Assembly: GCA_017559355.1 (NCBI GenBank)
Contig: JAFYSL010000007.1
Coordinates: 1-47,546, forward strand
DNA: 47,546 nucleotides
Source: Muribaculaceae bacterium
Lineage (GTDB): Bacteria; Bacteroidota; Bacteroidia; Bacteroidales; Muribaculaceae
Direction: 5' to 3'
A program made the translations under genes and the position numbers. Each line of letters begins with the position of its first letter. The stretch's first letter is position 1. This document shows positions 17,625 to 26,527 of this stretch, piece by piece. The notes under the pieces were generated by a model. That model had not been told where the DNA came from. It did no database searches and saw only the letters and a program-made list of their open reading frames with translations.

Positions 17625-19646
17625 TTAGAGTTTTAGCGTGGTTTGCTGAGTTTTTGGGCTTTCGGGATACACCACTCGTGAATGATATATTGTGCTCACA
17701 CGATTCACAAAAGCCTCTTTAATCACTTTAATATCGTGGAATGAAATAGGAGAATCATTATGCAATCCATCTTCGATTTGGCTATCAATAATGCGATTTA
17801 CCAACGCTGTTATTGATTGCACCGAGTGATCAGAAAGAGAGCGAGATGCAGCCTCAACAGCATCGGCCATCATCAATACCGATGCTTCTTTACTTGTAGG
17901 ATTAGGTCCTGGATAAGTAAATTGTGCTTCATCAACCACCTCATTAGGATGATTTTGACAATATGTGATATAGAAATATTTTGCTTTACCACAACCATGA
18001 TGTTGAGAAATAAAGTCGTTTATCACACTTGGCAACTTTGCTTTAGATGCTCGTTTTAACCCGTCATGCACATGGTTAATTACAATTTCTGCACTCTTTA
18101 TCGGATTGAGAGCATCATGAGGATTCACACCTCGTTGATTTTCAGTAAAGAATGCAGGGTTGTCGAGTTTACCTATATCGTGATATAATGCACCAGTTCT
18201 TACCAATTGCACATTACCACCAATGCGTCCTACTGCATCAGCAGCAAGATTGCTCACAGCCATTGAGTGCTGGAAAGTACCCGGACATTGCTCTGAGAGT
18301 TCTCGCAACAATGGATTGTTGATATCCGATAGTTCCACAAGTGTTACCACCGATACAAATCCAAACATTTTTTCCACCACAAATATCAAGATATATGCAA
18401 AAGAGGTGAGCACCGCATTAATTGCAAAATATCCCAACACCTTTATTGCACTCACTGTCATTGTTCCATTTAGCAATATTTCCACCGATGTATATGACAA
18501 GGCATACGCCAAAAACACAAAGAATGCTGTGCGCAACAATTGTGAACGGCGAGACAGTTCTTTTAGTGAATAAATTGCAATTGCTCCTGCGCAGAATTCC
18601 ACTACTACAAATTCCAATGGATATGGCGCAAATGACGCACATATCAATATCTCTACAAGGTGACAAAATAGTGCTGTACGTGCGTCAAAGAACACAAGTA
18701 TCACAATAGGGATTATCACAAACGGCACTAAATAATTACCATTTCCAAAAAATGATGTTATAAATATCGCTCCCACTGTGCACAATGCTATCATCAACAA
18801 AATGAACAATAGACTACCCTTGCGATATACCATATCATTGCAGAAATTTTGCATATAGAGATACAATACTACAATCAAGATAGTCACATACATAATTTGT
18901 CCCAAAAGTTTAATCCATTGTGTGCGACTTGACTCGGGCGATTGCAGCTCAAGCATCTCTTGATAAGTATTAAGAATGCGATACAACTTGTGTGTAACGA
19001 TTTCCCCCCGGTCGATAATACGTTCGTTTTGCATTATCATTCCTATTGGAGCTGTTGCTCTTGCCAATTCATCGTTATATGTTGATTGTGTACGCGCTTC
19101 ATTCACTACAACATTGGGTTGTAATAGTTGTGCAAGGTTGATTGATTTCATAAAACTACGCGACATAGTGTCTTGCGCTAATGAGTCAATCATTAGATAG
19201 AGTTTGCGAGGAGACACAAAATTCTCTGTAGTTTCGCGTTTAAGAATCTTTCCATCGAGCACTCTTATTATAGGCAAAGAGTCTTTCTCTATATCGGCAT
19301 ACATATTTGCGGTAACTACCCCTTTGTTGTATTGGTCTCGAATTGTGGTTGCAATTTTCTTATACACAATGTTATTTTTAGCCACTTTTGCCAATATGCT
19401 ATCACACAACTTATCATTGCGATCACAGATAGGTGTAAATACCTTATTCAACGAATCAATAACTTCAGTGCTGTCGGGATAAATATATATTTCAAACGGA
19501 GCACGAAGCATTCCATGAATCCATGGACGATTCTCCTCATAGGTCAAAGATTGTTCTTTATCGCGAGGCAAAAAATACACTATCAAGGCAATTGTTGCCA
19601 CTAAAAACAATATATGCGTTGTAATTTTCTTAGAATCAAATTTCAT
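17625..19646 (-). CDS. 7TM-HD phosphodiesterase, PgpH-like
   Basis: A 673-residue membrane protein of the 7TMR-HDED/7TM-HD family, whose Gram-positive member PgpH hydrolyses c-di-AMP. One N-terminal helix (~10-26) is followed by an extracytoplasmic domain (~30-245), then a block of about seven membrane helices (~248-430) and a cytoplasmic HD domain. Conserved residues are H460 (GTFQHSMAVSNLA), H489-D490 (LYHDIGKL), the HHG motif (ISQHHGCGKAKYF) and a later Asp (MMADAVEAASRSL), so catalysis looks intact. The substrate in Bacteroidetes is inferred. It lies 52 nt after the relA-type gene with a 9-bp tandem repeat between. Confidence 0.9.
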   Translation of the reverse strand: MKFDSKKITTHILFLVATIALIVYFLPRDKEQSLTYEENRPWIHGMLRAPFEIYIYPDSTEVIDSLNKVFTPICDRNDKLCDSILAKVAKNNIVYKKIATTIRDQYNKGVVTANMYADIEKDSLPIIRVLDGKILKRETTENFVSPRKLYLMIDSLAQDTMSRSFMKSINLAQLLQPNVVVNEARTQSTYNDELARATAPIGMIMQNERIIDRGEIVTHKLYRILNTYQEMLELQSPESSRTQWIKLLGQIMYVTILIVVLYLYMQNFCNDMVYRKGSLLFILLMIALCTVGAIFITSFFGNGNYLVPFVIIPIVILVFFDARTALFCHLVEILICASFAPYPLEFVVVEFCAGAIAIYSLKELSRRSQLLRTAFFVFLAYALSYTSVEILLNGTMTVSAIKVLGYFAINAVLTSFAYILIFVVEKMFGFVSVVTLVELSDINNPLLRELSEQCPGTFQHSMAVSNLAADAVGRIGGNVQLVRTGALYHDIGKLDNPAFFTENQRGVNPHDALNPIKSAEIVINHVHDGLKRASKAKLPSVINDFISQHHGCGKAKYFYITYCQNHPNEVVDEAQFTYPGPNPTSKEASVLMMADAVEAASRSLSDHSVQSITALVNRIIDSQIEDGLHNDSPISFHDIKVIKEAFVNRVSTIYHSRVVYPESPKTQQTTLKL

Positions 19647-19662
19647 CTCCTAAATATATTTT

Positions 19663-19689
19663 GTTTCTGTTGTTTCTGTTGTTTCTGTT
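19663..19689 (-). repeat. 9-bp tandem repeat, three perfect copies
   Basis: GTTTCTGTT occurs three times without change (19663-19671, 19672-19680, 19681-19689), followed by a run of T. It lies in the 52-bp spacer between the relA/spoT-type stop and the 7TM-HD start codon. On the transcribed strand it reads AACAGAAAC x3, just upstream of the 7TM-HD ribosome-binding region. Confidence 0.9.
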
Positions 19690-19698
19690 TTTTTCTAG

Positions 19699-21915
19699 TT
19701 AATACACTCGACTCACCTTCTTAACTCCGTTGATTTTCTTCACTTTGTTACATAAGTCGGTTACCACTTGTGAATCTTCTATCAATACCACTAATTCACA
19801 ACTAAAAACCTCTTCATGAGCTTCTATATTCAATTTGCGTATATCGATTGACAGATTTGTTGAAATCATTTGTATAAGCTCTTGAAGAATACCAAAACGA
19901 TCAAGACCTTCAATTTGTATCGTTGCTAAAAATTTGCCCGACGATATATCCCATTGTGTTGATACAATACTTGAACCATATCCAGCCTTCAACACACTTG
20001 CACGAGGACAATCCAATGCATGAACTACTACTTCATTGTTTTCATCAATAAACCCAAGCACCTCATCGCCTGGAATTGGACAACAACAATCGGCAATCTT
20101 AAAATTTGCTCCACGGTCATCATGCTTAAGGATATATGTTTCTTTTGTATCAATTACTATTGGTTCTTGAACCTCAACTAGTTTTGATGGTTTGCGACGG
20201 AATATTTTTGACAACAACGATTGAGAGTCTTGGCGTGAGAGTTGCTTTACGATATTATCATCAAGCGCCACCTCGTTTGCGCCCAATGCCAAATATAATT
20301 CCTCTTTATTTGACAAATGCAATATGCCTAAAATCTTTGTAACCACCTCATTTGTAGCCACAAGATTATGTTTTTGCAAAAACTCCACAAACATCTTTTT
20401 CCCTTCAGTAATGATAGGTTGTTGCGACTTACGCAATGCCGCTCGAAGGCGAGTTTTAGCCTTTGCTGTCGCCAAGAAATTAACCCATTCTGCCTTTGGT
20501 TGCTGTGTATTTGAGGTAAGCACCTCCACTTGGTCACCACTTTTGAGTTTGTGTGACAGTGGAACCAATTTATGATTTACCTTCCCTGCAATGCAATGAA
20601 GACCTAACTGCGAATGCAATTCAAAAGCCACATCAAGCACTGTTGAATTATTGGGAAGTGTAAGGAGTTCTCCTTTAGGGGTAAACACCACAATCTCCGA
20701 AGCAAAGAGATTGAGTTTCAATGTGTCCAAAAAGTCGATTGCGCTTGGTTCGGGATTATCGAGAATGTCTTTAATGGTACGGAGCCACACATTCAATTCC
20801 GATTCTTCATCTCCATCGCCAATTTTGTACTTCCAATGTGCAGCAAAACCCTTTTCTGCAATTTCGTCCATTCGACGACTACGTATTTGCACCTCAATCC
20901 AGTTCCCATCAGGACCCATTACAGTTATATGAAGCGCTTGATAACCATTAGCTTTAGGCACACTAATCCAGTCGCGCGTACGGTCGGGGTGCAATCGGTA
21001 TAAGTCGGTAATTATCGAATAGATATTCCAACAAGTGAGTTTCTCCTTGTCGGGGTCATCGCAATCAAAGATGATGCGCATTGCATAAATGTCGTAGATT
21101 TCTTCAAATGGAACTTGCTTTTTCTCCATCTTGTTCCATATTGAATAAACCGTTTTCATACGAGCCTTTGCCTCATATTTCAATCCCAATTCCTTGAGTT
21201 TTTGATGTATTGGAGTTGAGAATTTCTTATAAATCTCAGTACGATGTGCCTCTGACTCCTTTATCAATTCACGAATGCGTGAATAGGCCACTGGGTGCTC
21301 ATATTTGAAACTCAAGTCCTCAAGTTCACTCTTTATAGAAAACAGCCCCAAACGATGTGCCAAAGGAGCATAGATATATAGTGTTTCACCCGCAATTTTA
21401 TACTGTTTATTGGGGGCCAATGACCCAAGTGTGCGCATATTATGAAGTCGGTCGGCCATTTTTAACAACACCACTCGAATATCTTCCGACATGGTAAGTA
21501 GTAGTTTGCGAAAGTTTTCGGCTTGTACCGATGCCTTATCGCCAAAAATACCCCCTGAGATTTTGGTGAGTCCTGCTACAATTTGAGCAATTTTTTTACC
21601 AAAATGTTGCTCCAAATCTTCAATCGTGTAATCGGTATCCTCTACTACATCATGAAGCAGTGCAGCACATATCGATGTAGACCCAAGACCAATTTCTTGA
21701 CTTGCAATTTTTGCGACAGCAATAGGATGAAGAATATATGGTTCACCTGATTGGCGACGAACACCTTTATGTGCCTCTTTTGCAAATTTATAGGCGCGAG
21801 TGATTATCTCGACTTTCTTGCGGTGATTGCTGGCCAAATAGCCCTCAAGCACCTCTTGAAACGCCGCTTCAATCATCGTCTCTTCGGCTTGGTGATCTAT
21901 CTTATATTGCTCCAT
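19699..21915 (-). CDS. Bifunctional (p)ppGpp synthetase/hydrolase (Rel/SpoT family)
   Basis: A 738-residue long RSH protein that makes and degrades the stringent-response alarmone (p)ppGpp. The hydrolase HD domain is intact (LLHDVVEDT with H88-D89 and E92-D93). The synthetase domain (about 220-390) has YDIYAMRIIFDC and the catalytic EVQIRS segment. TGS is about 405-465 (FTPKGELLTLPNNSTVLDVAF), a zinc-finger-like region has DCCCPIPGD near 615, and a C-terminal ACT domain spans ~660-738. Both active sites look functional. It heads the unit leading to the 7TM-HD gene, porW, porX, tsaE and birA, with a good promoter 61-93 bp upstream. Confidence 0.95.
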   Translation of the reverse strand: MEQYKIDHQAEETMIEAAFQEVLEGYLASNHRKKVEIITRAYKFAKEAHKGVRRQSGEPYILHPIAVAKIASQEIGLGSTSICAALLHDVVEDTDYTIEDLEQHFGKKIAQIVAGLTKISGGIFGDKASVQAENFRKLLLTMSEDIRVVLLKMADRLHNMRTLGSLAPNKQYKIAGETLYIYAPLAHRLGLFSIKSELEDLSFKYEHPVAYSRIRELIKESEAHRTEIYKKFSTPIHQKLKELGLKYEAKARMKTVYSIWNKMEKKQVPFEEIYDIYAMRIIFDCDDPDKEKLTCWNIYSIITDLYRLHPDRTRDWISVPKANGYQALHITVMGPDGNWIEVQIRSRRMDEIAEKGFAAHWKYKIGDGDEESELNVWLRTIKDILDNPEPSAIDFLDTLKLNLFASEIVVFTPKGELLTLPNNSTVLDVAFELHSQLGLHCIAGKVNHKLVPLSHKLKSGDQVEVLTSNTQQPKAEWVNFLATAKAKTRLRAALRKSQQPIITEGKKMFVEFLQKHNLVATNEVVTKILGILHLSNKEELYLALGANEVALDDNIVKQLSRQDSQSLLSKIFRRKPSKLVEVQEPIVIDTKETYILKHDDRGANFKIADCCCPIPGDEVLGFIDENNEVVVHALDCPRASVLKAGYGSSIVSTQWDISSGKFLATIQIEGLDRFGILQELIQMISTNLSIDIRKLNIEAHEEVFSCELVVLIEDSQVVTDLCNKVKKINGVKKVSRVY

Positions 21916-21975
21916 ATCGGTGTTCTAACTGCTGTTTTTTATTTCTTACAGATTGCTTTACCGTAATTCAATATA

Positions 21976-22008
21976 CAAACATACGGAAAAAACACGGAAC
22001 AATCACAA
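21976..22008 (-). promoter_or_regulatory. Promoter of the rel-porW-porX-tsaE-birA unit
   Basis: On the minus strand TTTG (22008-22005) and TATGTTTG (21983-21976) are 21 bp apart. The divergent malY promoter element (22018-22025) starts only 10 bp away, so the two transcripts share a very compact control region. Confidence 0.6.
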
Positions 22009-22017
22009 AAAAAGTAT

Positions 22018-22025
22018 TACTTTTG
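22018..22025 (+). promoter_or_regulatory. -7 element for the malY-type gene
   Basis: TACTTTTG matches TAnnTTTG and lies 73 bp before the ATG at 22099, implying a leader of roughly 65 nt that contains the hairpin at 22043-22070. Confidence 0.5.
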
Positions 22026-22042
22026 TAGAAATTTTTCATCCC

Positions 22043-22075
22043 AGCAATATTTTGTAAAAATATTATTGCTCCTTT
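22043..22075 (+). promoter_or_regulatory. Terminator-like leader hairpin before malY-type gene
   Basis: AGCAATA (22043-22049) pairs with TATTGCT (22064-22070), with further A/T pairing possible in the loop, and CCTTTTTG follows. It lies inside the predicted leader of the malY-type gene, so it could attenuate transcription; the AT-rich stem makes this uncertain. Confidence 0.35.
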
Positions 22076-22098
22076 TTGATTTCCCAACCATTGTAAAA

Positions 22099-23277
22099 AT
22101 GAAAAAATACAACTTCGACCAAGTAATCAATCGCCAATCAAGTGGTGCATTAAAATGCGATGCACTTCAACCTCTTTTTGGCAGTAGTGAACTAACTCCT
22201 CTTTGGGTTGCCGACCTCGATTTTGCCGTATGCCCCGAAATCACTAAAGCACTAAAAGAACGCGTTGAACACCCTATCTATGGCTATGCTTCAACTCCCG
22301 ATAGTTATTGGCAATCAATCATTAATTGGCTCGATCGTCGCCACGATTTCAAGGTTACTCGCGAAGAACTTACATTCGTGCCTGGCGTGGTGCGTGGTGT
22401 TGCTTATGCTATTAACTATTTCACTCAACGAGGCGATAAAATTCTCATTCAACAGCCTGTTTACCACCCATTCAAAATGGTTATTGAAGGGAATGAACGT
22501 ATCGTTGTAAACAATCCTCTTCGTCTCACTGAGAACGGATATGAAATGGACCTTGAAAACCTTCGCGAAGTAGTTGAAACCGAGCATCCAAAGATGATGA
22601 TCCTTTGCAATCCCCACAACCCTATCGGCATTCAATGGGAGGCAGATGTAATGCGTGAAGTCGCGAAAATTTGTCGCGAAAATGGTGTAGTCGTAGTGTC
22701 TGATGAAATACATGGCGACTTAATGCTTTATGGCAAACCTCACATTCCATTTGTAGAGGTGAGCGACGATGCTAAAGCTATTACAATCACCCTTGGCGCT
22801 CCTTCAAAAACATTCAACGTTCCTGGACTCGTCAGTTCATGGATCATTGTAAAAGATGAAGCATTGAGAGCTCCATTTTTCCACTGGTTGGAGGTAAATG
22901 AATTTAGTTCACCAACCATGTTTGCCACAATCGGCACCGAAGTAGCATATACCCACGGCGAAGAATGGCTCAATCAAATGACCTCTTATATCGAAGAGAG
23001 CATCGATATCATCGACGATTATTTGAAGAAAAATATTCCTCAAATTAAGATATTCCGTCCACAAGCATCATTCCTTTTGTGGCTCGACTGTCGCGAGTTA
23101 AAACTATCTCAAGATGAATTAGTTAACCTATTTGTCAACAAAGCTAAATTAGCACTTAATAACGGCACAATGTTTGGCAAAGAAGGCGAAGGATTTATGC
23201 GTCTTAACATTGGTTCGCCACGTTGTGTTATCCTTGACGCATTAGCACAACTTGCTGAAGCCGTAAAATCACTCTAA
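22099..23277 (+). CDS. MalY/PatB-type PLP enzyme (cystathionine beta-lyase-like aminotransferase)
   Basis: A fold-type I PLP enzyme of 392 residues from ATG 22099; the frame is open upstream only to a TTG at 22066, which I reject. The PLP lysine lies in TLGAPSKTFNVPG, with VVSDEIHGDL providing the cofactor-binding Asp and CNPHNPIG the conserved loop, all as in MalY/PatB. Members cleave C-S bonds of cystathionine or cysteine conjugates, or act as aminotransferases; the substrate cannot be read from sequence. It is followed 18 nt later by aroA and probably cotranscribed, which would fit an amino-acid role. Confidence 0.88.
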   Translation: MKKYNFDQVINRQSSGALKCDALQPLFGSSELTPLWVADLDFAVCPEITKALKERVEHPIYGYASTPDSYWQSIINWLDRRHDFKVTREELTFVPGVVRGVAYAINYFTQRGDKILIQQPVYHPFKMVIEGNERIVVNNPLRLTENGYEMDLENLREVVETEHPKMMILCNPHNPIGIQWEADVMREVAKICRENGVVVVSDEIHGDLMLYGKPHIPFVEVSDDAKAITITLGAPSKTFNVPGLVSSWIIVKDEALRAPFFHWLEVNEFSSPTMFATIGTEVAYTHGEEWLNQMTSYIEESIDIIDDYLKKNIPQIKIFRPQASFLLWLDCRELKLSQDELVNLFVNKAKLALNNGTMFGKEGEGFMRLNIGSPRCVILDALAQLAEAVKSL

Positions 23278-23295
23278 ATCAATTTTACCTCAATC

Positions 23296-24549
23296 ATGGA
23301 CTATCGCATATTCCCTCCCGAAGAGATGATTGATGCTACAATCACGCTACCTCTATCAAAGAGCATTAGCAATCGTGCATTAATCATCAACGCACTTACT
23401 CCCAACGCAAAAACATTACAAAGCGTAGCGAAATGCGACGATACAGATGCAATGCTCGGTGCGCTCAATTCATGCGAGGAGAATATCAATATTGGCGCCG
23501 CAGGAACTGCTATGCGATTTCTCACAGCCTATTTTGCTTCAACACCTGGGCACAATGTAGTGCTCGACGGTACAGAACGAATGCGCCAACGCCCCATTAA
23601 GGCCCTCGTTGACGCGCTTCGCGATTGTGGAGCAAAGATTGAATACACCCAAAATGAAGGATTTCCTCCATTAGCAATTGAGGGTAGTAATTTAGCGGGT
23701 GGAGAGGTATCTCTTCCCGCCTCAATAAGTTCGCAATATATATCAGCCATTATTATGGTTGCACCATTGATGCAGAATGGATTAACCATAACTCTTGAAG
23801 GAGTGATTACTTCGCGCCCCTACATTTTAATGACTCTATCAATGATGGAATATTGGGGTGTAAAATGCACCTTTGAAGGGAACGTTATCAGAGTGCCTCA
23901 TTGCCAATATTCGCCCATTGAATTTGATATTGAAGCCGATTGGAGCGCAGCGTCTTATTGGTATGAAATATCGGCTCTTTCTGCTGGTTGCATCTCATTA
24001 AAAGAATTGAAAAATAATAGCATACAAGGAGATAGTCTCTTGATGAAATATTTTGAGAAATTAGGAGTTGATTCTCAGTTTGAAGATGAGGAGTTGACAC
24101 TCTTGCCCTCGCCTGAACAATTGTCGCATATCGAACTTGATTTGAGCGAACAACCCGACATTGCACAAACCATTGCTGTAACATGTTGCATGCTTCGTAT
24201 TCCATTCAGACTAACCGGATTAGCAACTCTAAAAATCAAAGAAACCGATCGATTAGAAGCGCTCAAAAACGAGTTGGCAAAATTGAGTTTTGACCTTCGC
24301 ATCGAACAAGATTCAGTTCTCATTTGGGATGGAGACCAACACCCAGTGTTTGAAATCCCTCGCATTGACACATATAAAGACCACCGCATGGCAATGGCAT
24401 TCGCTCCAGCAGCTCTATATATTCCAGGATTGATTATCAACGATATCGAAGTAGTTTCAAAATCATATCCCGAATATTGGGAACACCTCACCGAGGCTGG
24501 TTTTGTATGCACTGATGCAAGTCTTCCTTATCAAGAAATTTCCGAATAA
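23296..24549 (+). CDS. aroA: 3-phosphoshikimate 1-carboxyvinyltransferase (EPSP synthase)
   Basis: This cytoplasmic enzyme joins phosphoenolpyruvate to shikimate-3-phosphate in the sixth step of the shikimate pathway to aromatic amino acids. Motifs in order are LPLSKSISNRALI (residues ~18-30), GAAGTAMRFLTAYF, ERMRQRPIKALVDALRDCGA, the catalytic KETDRLEAL near 315 and YKDHRMAMAFAPA near 355. The length is 417 residues. The N-terminal strand is a little shorter than in E. coli AroA, which is usual in this phylum. It lies between the malY-type gene and a metal transporter permease. Confidence 0.96.
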   Translation: MDYRIFPPEEMIDATITLPLSKSISNRALIINALTPNAKTLQSVAKCDDTDAMLGALNSCEENINIGAAGTAMRFLTAYFASTPGHNVVLDGTERMRQRPIKALVDALRDCGAKIEYTQNEGFPPLAIEGSNLAGGEVSLPASISSQYISAIIMVAPLMQNGLTITLEGVITSRPYILMTLSMMEYWGVKCTFEGNVIRVPHCQYSPIEFDIEADWSAASYWYEISALSAGCISLKELKNNSIQGDSLLMKYFEKLGVDSQFEDEELTLLPSPEQLSHIELDLSEQPDIAQTIAVTCCMLRIPFRLTGLATLKIKETDRLEALKNELAKLSFDLRIEQDSVLIWDGDQHPVFEIPRIDTYKDHRMAMAFAPAALYIPGLIINDIEVVSKSYPEYWEHLTEAGFVCTDASLPYQEISE

Positions 24550-24609
24550 TAACGTCGGTTAATTAACAAAATTAGCATTAACCACGTTATATAATATATG
24601 TGAATTTAT

Positions 24610-25413
24610 ATGTTTGAACTTCTTCAATATTCATTCTTTACCAATGCTCTGCTTGGCATCGTAATAATTAGCGTTGCCGCAGCATTCATTGGCACATATA
24701 TTATAACACGCCGTTTGGTTGCCATTTCGGGAGGAGTTACCCATGCCTGTTTTGGCGGATTAGGATTAGGCTACTACCTCGGCATCAACCCCATTATTAT
24801 GGCATCAGCATTTGCAGTAGCCGCATCGGCTGGCGTAGAGTGGATGTCTCAACGCTATCGTGTGCGCGAAGACTCCGCCACAGCTGTAGTATGGGCATTA
24901 GGTATGGCTATTGGTGTGTTATTCATATTTCTCACCCCTGGATATGTACCCGAGTTAAACGCATTTCTCTTTGGCAACATATTAACCATCACCCCAAATG
25001 ACCTTATAGCATTTGCTATATACACTATTGTATTAGTACTCTTTTTTGCACTCTTTTATAATAAAATCATTGCTTGTTCATTTGACCGCGACTTTGCTCA
25101 AGTGTCGCATCTCCCAGTTAAAATCATCTCTTATGCTATGACGGCATTAGTTGCTGTGTGTATCGTACTCACCATTCGCCTTGTGGGCATAATGCTACTT
25201 ATGTCAATGCTCACACTCCCACAAATGATTGCCGAGATGTTTGCTCCTCGGTTTAAGATGATGGTAATATTATCTATGATTATATCTATTGTATGTGGAG
25301 TGGCAGGTTTATTCATTTCAGCAACAATCAATGTGCCATGCGCAGCGATAATAGTAATATTATTTGCTGTAACATTTATTTTAGGTCGAATTTTCGTTTC
25401 CGTTCGCCATTAA
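24610..25413 (+). CDS. Metal ABC transporter permease (ZnuB/MntB type)
   Basis: A 267-residue integral membrane protein of the ABC-3 family that moves zinc, manganese or iron across the inner membrane. It has about eight hydrophobic segments and family motifs ITRRLVAISGGVTHACFGGLGLG near the N-terminus and a C-terminal LLMSMLTLPQMIAEMF. The partner ATPase and substrate-binding protein are not encoded here, so it must work with genes elsewhere. It is 60 bp after aroA. Confidence 0.92.
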   Translation: MFELLQYSFFTNALLGIVIISVAAAFIGTYIITRRLVAISGGVTHACFGGLGLGYYLGINPIIMASAFAVAASAGVEWMSQRYRVREDSATAVVWALGMAIGVLFIFLTPGYVPELNAFLFGNILTITPNDLIAFAIYTIVLVLFFALFYNKIIACSFDRDFAQVSHLPVKIISYAMTALVAVCIVLTIRLVGIMLLMSMLTLPQMIAEMFAPRFKMMVILSMIISIVCGVAGLFISATINVPCAAIIVILFAVTFILGRIFVSVRH

Positions 25414-25524
25414 TTCCGATTTCCTCCATTCACTGCATTTTAGGATAGTTTGTGCAAATTAAAAAAAATCCTAATAAATGTTAATCCTAAAGTCTAAATT
25501 ACACCTTTTAATCAAATTAATGTC

Positions 25525-25532
25525 TATATTTG
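25525..25532 (+). promoter_or_regulatory. -7 element for the TolB-like/amidase pair
   Basis: TATATTTG matches TAnnTTTG and lies 65 bp before the ATG at 25598, leaving an AT-rich leader. The codon use of both downstream genes suggests a strong promoter. Confidence 0.5.
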
Positions 25533-25597
25533 CAAATTATAGTGCATAAAACTAACATAACTAAATAAATTAAATAACTTCTTAAACCAGTTTCTAC

Positions 25598-26524
25598 ATG
25601 AAAAAGCTTCTGTTGACACTCGCTGCAGTAGCTGCTTTGACAGCTCAAGCTCAGCAATTCGAAGTTGTTAGTACACAACAACTTTCAGTAGGGGTAGAAG
25701 ACGTTTTCCATCCAAAATTTACTCCTGATGGAAAGTCACTTTTGGTTTCTTCTGCCGGTTATGACGGTATCGGTATCATCGATATCAAGTCTCAAAAGTA
25801 TCAAAAAATTACCGACATGCGTGGTGCAGGTTGGATGCCAGCAATCAGTGAAGATGGCAAAACTTTGGTAGTTCGTCAAAAAGATGATGAAATCCAAGGC
25901 AACTCACTTTTCAGCATCAACCTCAACACATTGGAGCGTACTGCTATTCTTCAAAAAGCAGACCACTTCAATCAAATCAACTTCGTAAACGGTAAAGTAT
26001 CTGTAGGTTTGCAAGGTAAAGTTACTACTAAACAAGTAACTCGTCCAATCTCTGCAGTACAAGTTCCTAACGAAATCTTCGTAGCTGAAGAAGACCTTAA
26101 GATTGCTGTTTACAACAATGGTCGTCGCATTGAGCTCGATCCTCTTCAAGGTCAATTCGGTTCTTGGGATCCTCAATACATTTGGGTAAGCCTTTCTCCC
26201 GACAAAACAAAAATCCTTTTCCACTGCTCAAACAACGCGTACGTTTGTGACATCAATGGAAAGAACCTTGTTAACCTCGGTCACATGGGTTGTCCTCAAT
26301 GGCGTGGAAACTCTCACGTTGTAGGTCACAGAGAATCTCACGATGGTTACTACCTCACAAAAGGCGAAATCCTCATCGTAGGTGCTGATGGTAAAAACCT
26401 CCAACAACTCTCTACTTCATCTTCTGAAATCAAAACTTTCCCAGCTGTTAGTGCTGATGGTAGCCAAATCGCTTACCACACTGAAGATGGTAAACTTTAT
26501 TTAATGACTATTAAAGAAAAATAA
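25598..26524 (+). CDS. Exported TolB-like beta-propeller protein
   Basis: A 308-residue protein with a signal peptide (MKKLLLTLAAVAALTAQAQQ). The mature part has repeating PD40/WD40-like blades (HPKFTPDGKSLLVSSAGYDG, MPAISEDGKTLVV, WVSLSPDKTKILFH, PAVSADGSQIAYHTEDGKLYLM), as in TolB-type propellers. It lacks the N-terminal TolB domain, so it is not canonical TolB; it may bind a polymer or a partner at the periplasmic or outer face. It is only 3 nt from the amidase gene and shares its biased codon use, so the two probably act together, perhaps on peptidoglycan. Confidence 0.85.
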   Translation: MKKLLLTLAAVAALTAQAQQFEVVSTQQLSVGVEDVFHPKFTPDGKSLLVSSAGYDGIGIIDIKSQKYQKITDMRGAGWMPAISEDGKTLVVRQKDDEIQGNSLFSINLNTLERTAILQKADHFNQINFVNGKVSVGLQGKVTTKQVTRPISAVQVPNEIFVAEEDLKIAVYNNGRRIELDPLQGQFGSWDPQYIWVSLSPDKTKILFHCSNNAYVCDINGKNLVNLGHMGCPQWRGNSHVVGHRESHDGYYLTKGEILIVGADGKNLQQLSTSSSEIKTFPAVSADGSQIAYHTEDGKLYLMTIKEK

Positions 26525-26527
26525 GCC

